From the NCBI GenBank assembly GCA_945643635.1, contig CALZFC010000032.1, forward strand, positions 1,134,001 through 1,198,000: a stretch of DNA of 64,000 nt. The letters run 5' to 3'. The notes below the pieces were generated by a model that worked only from the letters and a program-made list of their open reading frames with translations, searched no databases and was not told the origin of the DNA. The translations under genes and the position numbers were made by a program. Of this stretch, positions 45,261 to 58,924 are shown piece after piece. Numbering within the stretch: position 1 is the stretch's first letter; each line of letters begins with the position of its first letter. This DNA is from Allodiplogaster sudhausi (taxonomy: Eukaryota > Nematoda > Chromadorea > Rhabditida > Diplogasteridae).

Positions 45261-48200
45261 GAGAGCATTCGAAATTCGGGCCACTGTATAACTTATCCCT
45301 CGTCATATTAAACCAAGGTTAACTGTGGGTTCGAAGAAAAATAAAGAAAAAAAATGACGAAAGATGGGTTTTATGATGAACATTTATGTTCAAGGACTTT
45401 CAGTACTTTTGGCAATGAAATGAATATTTGAGACATTAAAGACCGAAGATAAGAGAGAAACATCTCACAAGAATGCTGACACCTCGCTAATCTCTTACTC
45501 AATGTAAAATGACGATGATAAATGTGATAAAGCGATGAAAAGACTCCTTTCTTTATCAGGTGCATTTTTTATCATCTTTTTGTACCGTCTGAATCCAAAA
45601 TGTGAGCATGGGCTTTAATGGATGTAAAGTGCGCGAAGACTAGGGCTTCCTGAATAAATCGAAATTAGTTGAATTCTGTAAGAGAGATAGAGAGAGAAAG
45701 AGAGAGAGAGATGCAGAGAGAGAGAGAAAGAGAGAGAGAGATCTAGAGAGAAAGATTTTTATTGAATAAACGGGTAAACGTCTACGCAAGGTCCTCGTCG
45801 TCACGAAGCCAAATTTAGCGAGCTTCTCTATATCCAAAACTTTGTTTTTCATCACGAATCTCACACTCTGTTGCAGAAGATTCGCGATTCGCCTACTCTG
45901 AAGCAGTCTAGCGGGCCATATTAGCAGACCTTAATTCAGTTAATATCCCCGTCCACATGCGAAATGCCCGTCGTCATGGTCTGAGAACTCAGATCATTAA
46001 TACCAAGGAAGAAGTTTTCGTCTCGACTCTACTTCCCTTAACCCTGTGTCTCTCTATGTATAGCCGTTCTAATTGGCGGGAAAGAAAATCTTTCAAATTA
46101 TTCGTTATACGCCGGACAGCTCCTTTAAATCTTTCTCTGTTTCTGGCCGTTATACTTGGCGGGCTACAAAATCTGCAAAATTCGCTAGCCTTTCCAGAAG
46201 CCTCCGGCGTACTCTGTTGCTAGGCTTCACACTTTCTTTCCCTCTCTCGTAATTTCTGCATGTTTGCAAAGATTTCAACGACTCTAGACCATTAATTGAT
46301 TCTTGTCTTTTTCACAAAACAGAATTAAGATTTCCTGCAACTGACGTGGTTTCATATTTACATACATTCGATTTTTTTGGCACAATGCCAAGAATATAAA
46401 CGAGAGAGAGAGAGAGAGAGAGAGCCGTCCGTTTGTCAACAATGATTATTTCTTATGAAGAATGATAAGGTCATGCAGGCGTCATTAAAACGTCTGGCAA
46501 CTCTTGTTTTCTTCATTAAATCCTCTCGTGTGCTCGCTCAACATTTCCTCATTCTTAATTCGTCTTGCGAGAGAGAGAGAAAGAGATAGAGAGAGAGAGA
46601 GAGAGATAAAGAATTAGAGGGAGAAAGGCGAGCGAGGGAGAGGGGCGAGAGAGAGAGAGAGAGAGGGATAGAGAATTAGAGGGGAGAGAGAGAGAGAGAA
46701 TCTGAGAACAATGAGAGTAAACATCGAGGCTTAAGGTCATCGTCATCACGAGTGCTAATAATACAAATTGTCGAAAAAGAACACAACAGGAAATGGACCT
46801 TTTGCTTGAGAAGCCACATGTTCTGATTGGATATAAAAACATCTACATTTATGGCGTCCATCTTTGCATATCCCACCGGATATCACGACTTTATCAACAG
46901 ATTTAGACCAGGATTACACTCTCACATGTACATATAAATGTTGTTTCCGGTTTGATGCTTTGACAGAATTAACACCATTTACATATAACAGCTCTTTTTA
47001 TAAACTTCAACAAATGTCAACAAGAAGTGCCAACAAAAACTAACTGTGATGGAAATTGACAAAGAACGAATGATTGTGTAACAAGGTTCCTGAAGGATGA
47101 GAGGGCGGGGGCTACTAAAACCGTTCGGTAGGACGGGTTACTGTAACCTTAGAAAGTACTACAGTAACCTTATTGCTTGAGGAGTTCTGTAACCACATGC
47201 GGAGAGCTCTCACAATCAGGCTTTCCTTGTAGACTGGCGGAGCAGATATGAACTTGCGCTGCCTCTCCTATTGGTCGTTGAAGCTTCTCACAATCAGGCG
47301 ATTTTTGAAATGCACTTCAAATTTTATGTATTTATTTATGCATTACAAGTAAGTAAAAACAAAATGTTATCACTTAATGTCCACAATCTACACTGTCATT
47401 ACTATGAACAGATTGGAGCATTCAGGATGTTGCGTCAACGTGAAAAACTATAAATTCTATGCTTTATATTTTCATCCACTGCACATCTTACAATTAGTGA
47501 GTTACACACATACATACATAGTATTAAAAAAAAACTGTACAGCAGTAACCCTTCAATACCGATAAAAAGAATATTTATAATATTTTCTCTATTGTTCCGA
47601 TTGCAAACCAGCTTCGAGCAGTGCAGAAGATATTCATGGAGTATTATGGCATCGCTGTTCATGGGAACCACATGTGCCAAGAAGGTAATAAAACCAACCC
47701 GCAAAACTTCGATTTACGTTAGTTGCGTCAAAGTGAGAGAGAGAAGAGAGCTGTAATTAAGTCTAATTGGATGGTTAGATATGTGTACCTTTTATGATCT
47801 TTGCAAAACATGAAAGACTGGCGAGTAAATGCTCTGATATTAAGACTTTTATCATTTCAAAATATGTAGCTAAAAAATACATTTCATTCATCTAAAAGTT
47901 TAAAGAAAAAAAAACTCTTTTTAACGGTTATTGATAAAAACAAAATATGCCTATCTTTATGCCTTCAAAGATATTTGTTATTTTAAAAGAAAAAAAAATC
48001 GATTAAAGGAGCTCATTTTCATGTTTATTTCAACTGCTGAAAATCGCTCTTTAAGGTGAAAATGGCAACAAGTGAACTCCGAATCACCGGCAATTGCTGA
48101 TTTTAATTTAGGAATAAAATACGAGTCTTCTCCTTTCTGTCATAATTATCTTATGGATTGCAGTTGAGATGTCGACTCACCTTTTAATCCCCTTCTCTAG

Positions 48201-48442
48201 ACTACTTACAATTAGGTCCTAGCTCTATTCTACGTTATTCTCTTAGAATCAGTGATATTACTGCAGGATTGATATGAAATAATCACTAGTAATTCCACGA
48301 AGCCACTTTTACAATCGCAAGACAATGTCAATTATCTCAAATTTCATAAAGATTTTTTTATGATTGATTTACTTTCACGCCTCATTAGACAGTGTTGGGA
48401 CAGTACATGTTATGTTCATTTCTCATCTCTCTCGCACTTTTT

Positions 48443-48513
<71 letters not shown>

Positions 48514-50426
48514 CTCTCTCTCTTTCTGTCTCTCTCTCTCTATCTCTCTTTTCTGTCATTGTCAAGGCTGCTTTCTGTTGGCGATATGGCTGCTGTTGTT
48601 CATCTTACGGCAAGGAAGTCATAGTAAAGACAACGGAAATAGTAATAGTTCAATGGGAGAGATGAGGACAGAAAGAGAAAGAGAGAGGGAAATAAAATTG
48701 CGAGACATAAAAGGATTAGATGTGTCTTTTACAGCTTGGGGCGAAGGTCTCCAATTTCAAGGCCTCGAGAATCATTACCCCCTTTTCGCTGCCAACCTTG
48801 AGAGGAGAGGAAATTCCGTCAACAAGTATCCACGCACATATTTTAAGGCAGCCAACGCATTTTTGAGCCTGAAACCGAGACTCTTTAGGAGCATTTTATC
48901 TCTCTTTTCTTAATCTCTCTCTTTCTCTCTCTCTCTCTCATACCCCTCCTATCATTTCTCGGATCCTGTCCCGTTGGTTCTCTCTCTCACTCTCTTTCTC
49001 TCTTCCTCTATAACTATCCTATGCTCTCCTTCACCGTCTTTCCGCTTCTCATCTTATCTTATTTCCTTGAATAGCATTTTCGAGTCGGCCCCTGCCATTG
49101 TTTCCCATCCTTGTGTGGGTGATATCAGTGAGAATTGTCTGGTTTATCGATAAAAGACTGAGCTATAATTAGGCTATACATTCAGTCAAAAACAACAGTT
49201 TGATTGACAAAACTGACTCATCCACAATCACTCCAATTTCCGGCCCTCCATACCTGGTCCACTTGGACCGGAGACGTGACTCGGGAGTGTTTTTTTGGAC
49301 TCTCGACATTGAAACAAACAGATATTACGGCTATTGAAGGGTCCGTGCGGAAGCATCACAAAGAAGGAGTGTAAAATATGAAGTGGATTAGAGAAGCGGA
49401 GAAAGGGAGGAAGCCTAGAGGCATGACTAGTCGATGAGAGACGGAGAGAGAGAGAGATAGAGAGAGAAAGAAAAGAGAGATAGAGAGAAAGAGCGGGAAA
49501 GAGATAGAATGAGGAAGAGAGAGGGAGAGAAAGAAAAAAATGAGATAGAGAACAACAGTGAGGAGGAGAGAGTGAGCTGTATATTCCCGGAAGAAATAGC
49601 GCATCACCCAGATACCCGTTGTCAGACGGTTGTTGCCGGGTGCTATTGATAAGAGCAAGTAGCTCTCGAATGCTCGAAAACGGAAGGAGAAGAAGAAGAA
49701 TAAGAAGAAAGGAGAAAGGAGGAGTGGTGTACCTGGTTTATATGGCGCGCTGGTAGCTAGCATTCTTAAGAATTTTTGCTGAACTGAGAAAGATTCTATT
49801 TTACTTGCTGAACAGATCCAGAATCTATTTAATCATTTTTGTTTTATTTTATCGATATTACCGTTTCATGTCTATATTCGGTGTTATCGTGGTTACCTGA
49901 AAGGCGCCCGTATTGGAAATGCTACTTTTTGTATATTGAGGAGCCATAAAGAGAGACTGATATGTACATATGTATGTACATTCCAGAATTCTGCTTCCTT
50001 TCCCAAAATGTCAAATTGCAAGAGAAATAGAAATAATGAGTCATTTCGAAGGGGGAGAAATGGGATGGGCATTATATAACTTTGTTTTCTGGTGCTTTCG
50101 GCGTGTTGTCCAAGAATTTTCTAGGCACATACACCCTATTATGCGTAATAGCTGAAAGTGAAATCTTCTTTTTTTATCGATTCTTTTTTTATCGACCGTT
50201 TTATATCAAATTTTAAACAAAATTTTCATCTCATTCTATTACCGGTAAAACATAAGATTAAACTGATGTTCTTTTCTCATAGTGGTTTTACTAGACGCAC
50301 AGGCTTTATCAACGGCTCTTTCCTGGAGAGCTGATTCCGACTGGTAGACTGTGCCATGCCAATAATGAAACAATTTCGCGCCCTAGAGTTGTCGGGTTTA
50401 CTGTCGCACTGGTTTCTCGCTTTGAG
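45261..50426. other. Long region without a supported gene
   Basis: Simple-sequence tracts dominate: GA at 45680-45750, 46404-46423, 46566-46700 and 49440-49520; CT at 48445-48550 and 48910-49010. One exon-like stretch at 47614-47689 has matching splice dinucleotides but no partners. The last few hundred bases precede the transthyretin-like gene and may hold its promoter. Confidence 0.4.
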
Positions 50427-51836
50427 ATGCTCTCCATCGCTGTGCTTCTGCTGCTCGCTGCGTCTGGTGCGTCTGCGATACGCGACCAGTCGATCGCTGT
50501 GACGGGGAAGCTTGTCTGCGGATCGAAGCCGGCTGCCAATGTCCGCATCAAGCTGTGGGAAGAGGACTCTGGTTAGGAAGCGAGAGAAATGGAAAGAGCG
50601 AGTGTGTGAGAGAGAAACAAGACAAGAGAACATAGAGAGAGAGGAGGAGGAGGAGGAGGAGGGAGAGACTAAGACAGAAAGAGAGGGAGCGAGAGAGAAA
50701 GACGAGAGACTAATTGTGAGAGAGATTGACTGATTGTGTGAGATAGAGAGTGTGCACGAGCATCAAAGACTTTTCCCAGGACCCGATCCGGATGACCTCC
50801 TCGATCAGGGCTACACCGGCGCCGACGGCTCCTTCAGGTACTTGAAAAAAGTTTTTCAACTCTAATATTAATGGTGTTCTTATTTACTATTTAAGAAAAA
50901 ACCAATTCCGCACCCTAGACTCGGCGGATTTTTCATTCCATTTACTGCTTTAGACTCGGCGGCGGCACGGCCGAGCTGACGCCGATCGATCCCGTCTTCA
51001 AGATCTACCACGACTGTGACGACGGAATTTTGGTGTGTCCTCCCTTTTCTGTGATATGCAAAAAGTAAGAATCCAGAATGTACCCTTTCAGCCTGGCTCG
51101 CGCAAGGTCAAGTTCGGCTTGCCAAAGTCGTACATCACCGAGGGCAAGGAGCCGAAGAAGACGTTCGACATTGGCGTTCTCAACCTCGAAACCGTCTTCG
51201 CCAAGGTGCGGAGAGCAGAGTTGTCATTGATCTACTATTGATTGATTCAGAAGCGCATTCGGCGGAATATCCTGTCGACTAGTCTCATGCCCTTTTTGAA
51301 AAAAAAAACTTTTTTTGGTTCAATTACCAGTAAAAATAAAAGAGTTTCTAACAAATAAAACTAATGGCGGTTTTAATACGCGCATCTAATGCTCTTTCCT
51401 TGAGGTGCTGATAAGCCACCGAGAAGGCACCCAGCATTGATTTGTGGAATTGAGAATAAATAATTTTCGAAAATAATTTTCTCCCGCCATTTTCTATCCC
51501 AGGAAGAACGTGAGATGATCGTGTCGCGTCGTCGACGTGAGGGCGTGAACGCTGACTACCTCGATGATACGGTAGGTTGGCTTCCGTCTGGGACCAAATT
51601 TCATTCAAAAATTGTTTCAAGCATTTTCTCATTGCGAATGTGCTTGGGCAAGGATGTTTTATTGTGTTTTTGGAAGGAACATAATTTAATTATAAAAAAA
51701 AATTATGAATGAATTGTAGAAAATGGACGAGAAGAAGCATCCGAAAGACATGAAGAAGGAGAAGAAGGTGAGCAGCAGTGAGAGCAAGAGCGCAGAGAGC
51801 GCAGACAGCGAGGAGGACAAGACTTACTTCCTCTAA
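50427..51836 (+). CDS. Transthyretin-like (TTR family) secreted protein, plus strand
   Basis: Six exons in phase: 50427-50571, 50780-50837, 50954-51032, 51092-51205, 51503-51571 and 51720-51836, giving 193 residues. The signal peptide is MLSIAVLLLLAASGASA. The mature domain starts IRDQSIAVTGKLVCGSKPAA, then NVRIKLWEEDSG, DGSF, ELTPIDPVFKIYHDCDDG, PGSRKVKFGLPKSYI and FDIGVLNLET. This is the nematode TTR-52-type beta-sandwich, with its paired cysteines (LVCG and HDCDD). A long charged, Ser/Glu/Lys-rich C-terminal extension (EKKVSSSESKSAESADSEED) is unusual for the family, whose members are mostly about 130-150 residues. Function is not assigned; some family members act as extracellular bridging or signalling proteins. 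Convergent with 52605-54356. Confidence 0.93.
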
Positions 51837-52604
51837 ATCCGGCATTTGATGAAATCTACCTTCATACATAGATTATATTTATTGGACCAGTCAAATTATT
51901 CCTTCTTTAATGGAGAAAAGATCAATCATACGTTCCAAGCTCCAATTAATCTTTGTTTTGTATATATTTGGCTCAACGGTGATTATTTAAAATTTTGCTG
52001 GCGTCTTGAGTGACCTAACGTGAATTGCAGAATAAAATTTCTTGAGAACAAAAGAAACGCATTGGAATACATTGTATGTAAGCAGATTTGTATCTACAAG
52101 TGGGTTTTCATTAGATGGCTGTTCATTATAATGAACTGTAGTAGCTCCCCTGACTTGCTTGATGTAGGCAAGTGGAACGAGTTTTTTTTTTGTCTAATGC
52201 GGGTATCTGATATTTGCTTCCATAAAGGATTGTCATCCCTTCTTATCAGTGGACGTGGCGGTTTTATTGGTGCCGCTCCGTGCGAGGAGTTAAAATAGTC
52301 TTTTATCACTTTCTATGGAAAGGGCCGCGAGATATAGATAATTCGAAGGATAGCATAAAATCGAAGCAAACTGATTACATGCTTATACAGGTTCTTTGAA
52401 CTATTCAATAGATACTACTCTTATGTAATATCTGCAGCTGAATGTTTACTGTGCAAAAACAACAAGAAACTAGGCAGGCAAGAGGCTAAAAATGTTAGCG
52501 GAAACAGATCAATTATTTGAAGTCTCTTCGGGAAAGGTTGGGGCAACTCAGGTTGGGGCTATATAAGCACTCAGGGGAATCAGAGGTGGAGGCTATATAG
52601 GCAT
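51837..52604. other. Shared 3' region of two convergent genes
   Basis: No gene. About 770 bases containing the 3' untranslated regions and presumably polyadenylation sites of both TTR genes. Confidence 0.6.
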
Positions 52605-52747
52605 TTAAATAAGGTCACGCTCCTCGCCCGGGAAGATGGTCTCGAGGTTGAGAATGCCGATCGGGAACATGCGCTTCGGGACCCCACCGTCGCTCACGTA
52701 CGATGAGGGGATCTTGAACTTGAGCTTCCGCTGGCCGGGCTGCAAGA

Positions 52748-52812
<65 letters not shown>

Positions 52813-53593
52813 GCTATGTAAGTGGTGACAGTAAGAAAAAAAATTATCATACAAATTCTGAAGAATTTCAAGTAGAAAGTAGTCTTGACAGATAATTTCA
52901 AATTTTTAATTTAAATAAAAAAAATTCAAACGTCTCCACCTTAATGCCGTCGTCACAATCGTGGTAGACCTTGAAGACGGGATCAATGGGCGTCAGCTCG
53001 CGCTCGCTGCCCTGAAGAAAAGTAAAGCGTCTCATTTTTCTCATTTTATGTATATCTCGCGTTTGAAAGAAATTACTCCATTGTTTTTATTTCTTATTTG
53101 TTTTGGCAACTAAATTATACATGCATGCATACAAATGTTTGGTATGTAGTATTTATTTAGTAATTATTGCAGTTCATTAATTAACATTTAATTATTTAAT
53201 TAATGAAGTAATTAATCAATTAATTAACGTCAAGAGCATATACCTTAAGCGAGAATTCACCGTTCGAGTTCGTCGTGCCCTCATCGAGGACGTCATCGGG
53301 ATCGGGGCCTGGCAAGAGGAAGAGCGTATCTTTTCCTTTTTTTTCTAATAAAGTTATAATCTTTTCCTTTCGCTTTAAAATAGAATTCTTTAATGTCCTA
53401 ATGTTGTTTCTGTTAGCATGATATGGTTTTATTTCTCTTTCTATTTTTCCAGTAAATTCCCTCTCTCTTTCTCTCTCTCTCTCTAACTCTCTCTTTCTCA
53501 GCTCTCTCTCTTACTCTCTTTTTCTCAGCTCTCTCTCTCTCGCTTATTCTCTCTCTCTCTCTTTCTCTTTCTTACTCTCTCTCTCTATCACGC

Positions 53594-53636
<43 letters not shown>

Positions 53637-54356
53637 TTCTCGTTCTCTCATTTCCTCGTTTTTGTTTGTGTATTCTATCGTTTAAAGCTCACCCGAATCC
53701 TCCTCCCAGAGCTTGACCTTGACGCCGGCCGCCGGCTTCTGCCCGCACATCAGCTGTACAATAATCGAGATGAGAAGAGAGAGAGAGATAGAGAGAGAGA
53801 GACAGAGAGAGAGAGATAGAGAGAGAGATAAAGATAGACAGTGAGAGAGATACAGCGAAAGAGAAAGAGAGAGCGAGAGAGAGGTTGAGAGATATAGAGA
53901 GAGAGTGAGAGGGAGAGAGAGATGGAGAGTGAGCAAGATAGAGAGGAAGAGAATTTTTGGGAGACTTTTATGCGGAAAAATTAGAAAAAGTTCGGCCGAG
54001 TTTTGTGTCCTAATTTTCGTCAGGTGATTTTCACTGACGACAAATCAACATATTTGGAACAGATTACCCACATGTTCGATTCGATTGCGGTATTTACGCT
54101 TTACATTACAAATTATGTATGTATGTAGCCTTAACTATTTAACATATATAGACTTTAAAACTAATCATATATATATATATATATACATATATTCTTACTT
54201 TACTATTTACTTACATTAACTTAAATTAACTATTTATATACATATATACTATGCTTTACTACTTACCTTTCCCTCGACGCCGACTGCCTGCTGACGCATT
54301 GCGGAGACGCAGCCAAAGAGTGCGACGAGAAGAAGAATAAGTAAGCCTTGTCTCAT
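52605..54356 (-). CDS. Transthyretin-like (TTR family) secreted protein, minus strand
   Basis: Five exons in phase: 54267-54356, 53693-53753, 53244-53308, 52940-53011 and 52605-52739 (TAA), giving 140 residues, the usual family length. The signal peptide is MRQGLLILLLVALFGCVSA. The domain continues MRQQAVGVEGK, LMCGQKPAAGVKVKLWEEDS, GPDPDDVLDEGTTNSNGEFS, ELTPIDPVFKVYHDCDDGIK, PGQRKLKFKIPSSYV and FPIGILNLETIFPGEERDLI. It is clearly paralogous to the plus-strand neighbour but lacks the acidic/basic C-terminal extension, and an intron splits GK from LMCG where the neighbour is unbroken. Introns carry GA/CT microsatellites (52745-52815, 53459-53640, 53776-53935). Confidence 0.94.
53459..53940. 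repeat. CT and GA microsatellites in adjacent introns
   Basis: CT on the plus strand at 53459-53640 and GA at 53776-53940 flank the 61-base second exon of the minus-strand TTR gene. Their opposite polarity could form a hairpin in the pre-mRNA around that exon. Confidence 0.85.
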
Positions 54357-55490
54357 TTCTCGCTAGGGAATCAATAATTGATAGACATACATATACAGCG
54401 AAAATCAGTTCTATTACTTCCTTTGTCGGACAATGCGTTATTTTAGAAAGACAAATCAATAAAAGAAGAAGAAAAAAAATTTATCTGTTTTCTTATTGAA
54501 TGAAGCAATCGCCAAGTTTATGAAAAATCGCTCACAAATAGAATAACAGAGTTTGTGATGAGTAACATTTTTTTTCAAATAATAGTTTGTGATGAGGAAA
54601 GAAGTTCATATTGGCGAATTGATAAAAATATCTTTTGTTTTTGAAGGCAAACATTGTGATACGGGACTTTGATGGGACTCTACACGCCATTTATATAGGC
54701 ACATAAATATTTGCTCAAACATGAGGAAGAAGATCCTCGAAACAATGCGACCGCTAATCCTTCTTGAGGAAAAGTCCAGAGTGTGATCCTACCACAATCT
54801 CTCTCCTTATCTATGTTTGTATCTGTCGCTTTCTATGTCTCTGCATCTGTCTCTCTGCATCTCTCTCTCTCTCCCTCTCTCTTTCTGTCTCTCGCAACTC
54901 TCTCAAATTCTTTTTCATTACCTCGCAGACTCTCTCTCTCTCTCTATTTGCTGCTTAGTTCTCCTTAAGAGGATGCCCTTTCGTGCTATCATTGGCGAAT
55001 AAGGAGCAGATTTATAAGTGCAGAAGGCAGAGAGAGAGAGAGAGTGGGCGAGAGAAAGAGAGAGAGAGAGGGCGAGAAAGAAATAGAGAGAGAGATAGAG
55101 AGAGAGTTCACCATTGTGTGTGCAAACATATTATCTCCCATTCAAGAGAACCAGAATGTTGACGAGACAACAAAATGTTGACATCACCTGAACTATGAAT
55201 TGTACATACTATGTCTCGTATATTTATTTGCTCATTGACCTAGTTATTATATTTCAATTTTATAAAAAAAAACAATAATTTTTTAAAGTATATAAATATG
55301 GAGTCCTTCCGAGAATATTTTCATGGAGCGTACCATATGGTTGGATGGCTCTTAAGAAGATATGATATGTCTTCATATGACCATAAGACGGTTTTACAAT
55401 TTTGCTGACCGTGGTGGAACACAAGTAATGATAGCGGACCGCTTGCTGATAACAACAGTGGGATGGCATCAACAAGAGGGATTGAAAAAA

Positions 55491-55531
<41 letters not shown>

Positions 55532-55660
55532 GAGAGGAAGAGAGAGAGAGAGATAGAGAGAGAGGGCGAGAAAAACAGAGGCTATAGAGAGATTAAAAGT
55601 GAGAGATATATGTAAGGTGTTTGAGATAAGCAGGATAGAGATAGTGAGCGGGAACGAGAG

Positions 55661-55702
<42 letters not shown>

Positions 55703-56289
55703 GGAGCGAGAGCGACTGATAGATAGAGAGAGAAAGATTTGCTTACTATCTTACTGACAGGCAACCGGGCAAGAAGGAATGGGCAAAAGCGACGTGACTT
55801 TAAACTGATAACTCAAAGGAATAATGTTTGTTATTAATAATTGGCGATGCCTCAGACGGAAGCCTTTATATGGCTATAACAAATTCGCTTTTAGAGAAAG
55901 GCAGTGTATGCTATTAAACTGCTCTTTTTTTAAGAGATTTCAGTACGCCTTACGATCTTAAGGATCGCAAAATGTAGAGAACTGCATTTTATTTTTTGTC
56001 ACATCATATCATTTTGATATAAATATGTAAATATATAAATAAATAAATAATATAAATATAATCTTATTTCATGAGGATCAGAAAGCCTAACTGGCTGGCC
56101 GAGTCTCTGTGATCTGTTGGTCTCGTTGGAAGCGAGCGGGCTGGCACTCTTGGCGGGATGTTTTCGGTGAGTCAACAGCGGCTTGTTAAAATCCAGTGTA
56201 ATTGGCCTGGCTAATGCTCTTTGGATGAGAGAGATGCAGAGATGGTTAAAGAGAGAGGAGAGAGAAAGAGGACAGAGATAGAGCGTTAA

Positions 56290-56347
<58 letters not shown>

Positions 56348-56369
56348 TGTAATAATAGCATTGTGTGAT
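54357..56369. other. No gene seen; GA/CT tracts
   Basis: CT run near 54860-54945; GA runs at 55030-55105, 55494-55565, 55660-55700 and 56290-56345. No exon with splice support was recognised. Confidence 0.45.
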
Positions 56370-56489
56370 GAGGTCATGCCATCAATCTGCTTCTCCCTCT
56401 CTCTCTTTCTCTCTCTCTCTGCTCACTCTCTGCTCACTCTCCCTCTCTCTCATCTGTCTCGCTTTCTTTTTCTCTATTATCTACTCTCG

Positions 56490-56785
56490 TTCTGCTCTCC
56501 GTAACTCTCTGCCAATCATGCTGTCTCTTCCTCTCTTCTCAGACGAGTATGCCATGAAAACGGTGCCAATTTGGCCAGAGTCTTCATCATTTCCCACTTT
56601 CCTCGATAGATGCAGACGACTTGGTTTTTCAAAGCAATAAGAAGATGGCATAGTGCCAAAAAAGGCTGAAATCATTAGAGCAATGGACCTTTGTATAGCA
56701 AAGACATCGAATCACAATGGAAGAACGTCATGCCATTTCATAGACAAATCAAAAGAAAAGAGCGCTAAGAAAGTTAGAGCTTTTA
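56490..56785. repeat. Dispersed repeat, occupied copy, left part
   Basis: Homologous to 63308-63585 (shared GTATGCCATGAAAACGGTGC / GTATGACCATGAAGACGGTG, TTTGGCCAGAGTCTTC, AAGTTAGAGC). It continues after two nested insertions (56790-57270 and 57310-62425) at 57275-57305 and 62430-62480. The family is non-coding. Confidence 0.85.
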
Positions 56786-56789
56786 TTAA

Positions 56790-57270
56790 AGAAGGGCGAT
56801 CTCCGAAAAACTGCAATTGTATATTCAAACGTGCAAAGGTTTCAAACGGAAGTACATTAAATTACTCAAAAAAGTACGGTAGACGAGATCGCTAAAGTTG
56901 CGCTGGTTTCGAAGCGAGATGTTATTGCTCGTTTACTAATTTCAATCTGTTTTGCCTTATATTCATTAGTTTATTATAGAATATTCACATATGAAAGGGA
57001 TAAAGCATGAAACAAAGAAATGTCTTAAAATATTTGTAAATTGAATCTTCCCGCGATCTGTAAATGGCCGTTAATCTACTGTCGAGTGCTGTAACACCAC
57101 GTTTTTGCACTGACACCATCAAAAATTGCACTTTCAAGTATCTTAAGCTTGAATATGGAACTTTTTTATGCTTTTTCATTTGCCTTTTCTTCTTCCTCAT
57201 GCCCGAGACTATTCGAAAATAGCTAAGATGTTTCATAAATCGACCATTGCTTTTCGTTGATCGCCCTCCT
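56790..57270. mobile_element. TTAA MITE, family B, copy 2
   Basis: A 481-base element between TTAA at 56786-56789 and 57271-57274. Its ends are AGAAGGGCGATCTCCGAAAA and the complement of AGGAGGGCGATCAACGAAAA. It is related along its length to 18049-18532. The empty paralogous site is 63586-63589, where one TTAA runs straight into ATATGTATAAAG. Confidence 0.92.
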
Positions 57271-57309
57271 TTAAATATAAATGCTATATGCGGTTAATCT
57301 AGGCATTAA

Positions 57310-58786
57310 GAGAGCCTCTCTGTAAGGTTCGAGGAGCGCCTGCCCGGAGGAATTTTTGTTTAGTTTAGCGTTGTAAACTTTATGAGGGATATATCTAGTG
57401 TTCATAACGAAGTCTAGGAGGTCCGGAAGTTTAGAAAAAATTTTTTCACTTAGATATAAGTCGTAATGTTCTTAAACTTTGGATGACCATATCTAACGTT
57501 ATACTTAATATTTCTCAATATTCTTTTCACTGTTCGATTCCTTGTCGAAAACTACACAAAAAAGTCCCTGATGACCATATTCGAAAAATTAAAATTTTTA
57601 TAACTTTTGACCAATTTAATTTTTTGAAATGTCGTTTTCAGGCAATAACTTTTTTTTTTACTATTACTTTCCAAAAACTGAATCTTCCACGTGAAAGAGG
57701 AGCGAAAACTACATATAATATGTTTCTACGACGAAAAATCTCGGACACTTTTTTGGGTATCTGCATTTGAATAAGCGTTCCTAAGCCAATTGTCGGTTTC
57801 AGCTTTTCAAACATAATCTCATTCAAACTTCATCAATTGTAAAGAAGAATAGATCATTCGATGTGATTTTTTATGCTCTTCAAATTGGGCCTATGATTTG
57901 TACGCAAATAACAAGTCTACAGGCCGAAAATTTACTTTTTGTGTTGTTATGCCAATTTCTGGTGTTGAAATACTTATTCTTTGGAATCTTAATGGGTCTT
58001 GTTCACCTATTTTCCACATGATCTTTACACTGCAAGAAAGAGCAGCTAAAACTGAGTTGGATACAGCTTTATAATCGAAATCTGAGGACCCTTTTTTTGG
58101 GAACATGCATTTGAATGCTCACTGTTGCAGGCGATATGGTCAAATATATTTAGATCGTATTTCAAAATTGTCATTTTAAAGTATCGAGCACCACAAAATA
58201 TCTATTCCTGAATTGTTTGCAGTTCTCTAGTGATTTACCGCTCAAAAGTGCTACATAAGTTAAGAAATTGCATTTTTAGGTGCAACGACAGAAAAAAAAA
58301 ATGTTTGAAAACTCTTTCGGAGCCAACAATCGAGTAGTTTTCGAGCCAAGTTCCCAAAACGATTATAACCATTCGAGAGTACTGTGACTTGTGCATAATA
58401 TATCTACAGATGAAAATGCAAAACCACTCTATGTTTAAGAAATCTTGAAATCGGGGAAAAATTCGACGAGAGGATTTGGCTTTTTTGAGCGATTTTAGAA
58501 AAAATGGTACCGATTGAGCTTTTGTCCCAAAAAATGTGCCATAGGGTTCCTTGTTGTTAGAAACATGAATCTGATGTTCATTTTTACTCCTCTGTGACAT
58601 CTGTGGAAATTTATTTTATTGTGTTATATTGCGTTTTATTATTATCTGATGCTTTTTAAGGTGCATGACGCTTTATCTTTCGAATTGGAATCCCCAACAT
58701 CTATTTTGGAAACGGCTAGTGTTTACGAATACAGTTAACAATGATCATTTTGTATAAATTCAATTATATTTAACGTAGCCAATAAT
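57310..58786. repeat. Left terminal inverted repeat of the 5.1 kb element
   Basis: Pairs with 61486-62425. It begins GAGAGCCTCTCTGTAAG and ends TTAACGTAGCCAATAAT. Short open frames in it are mirrored on the opposite strand of the right repeat and are probably not genes. Confidence 0.95.
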
Positions 58787-58887
58787 GACCACTTTACCGC
58801 GCACATTAGTTAGCAATCAATCAATACATTTGGAGTGGCAGCCATCCATGCCATATCTGGCGCGCATGTGAAGCTCTCTTCAAACAA

Positions 58888-58924
<37 letters not shown>

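Noticed and set aside
47614..47689. Exon-like segment (LRAVQKIFMEYYGIAVHGNH) with AG and GT borders
   Set aside because: Isolated; no neighbouring exons found within several kilobases.
57638..57826. 62-residue ORF repeated identically in both arms of the 5.1 kb transposon
   Set aside because: Identity is explained by the inverted repeat; the reverse strand is equally open, composition is AT-driven, and there is no start context.
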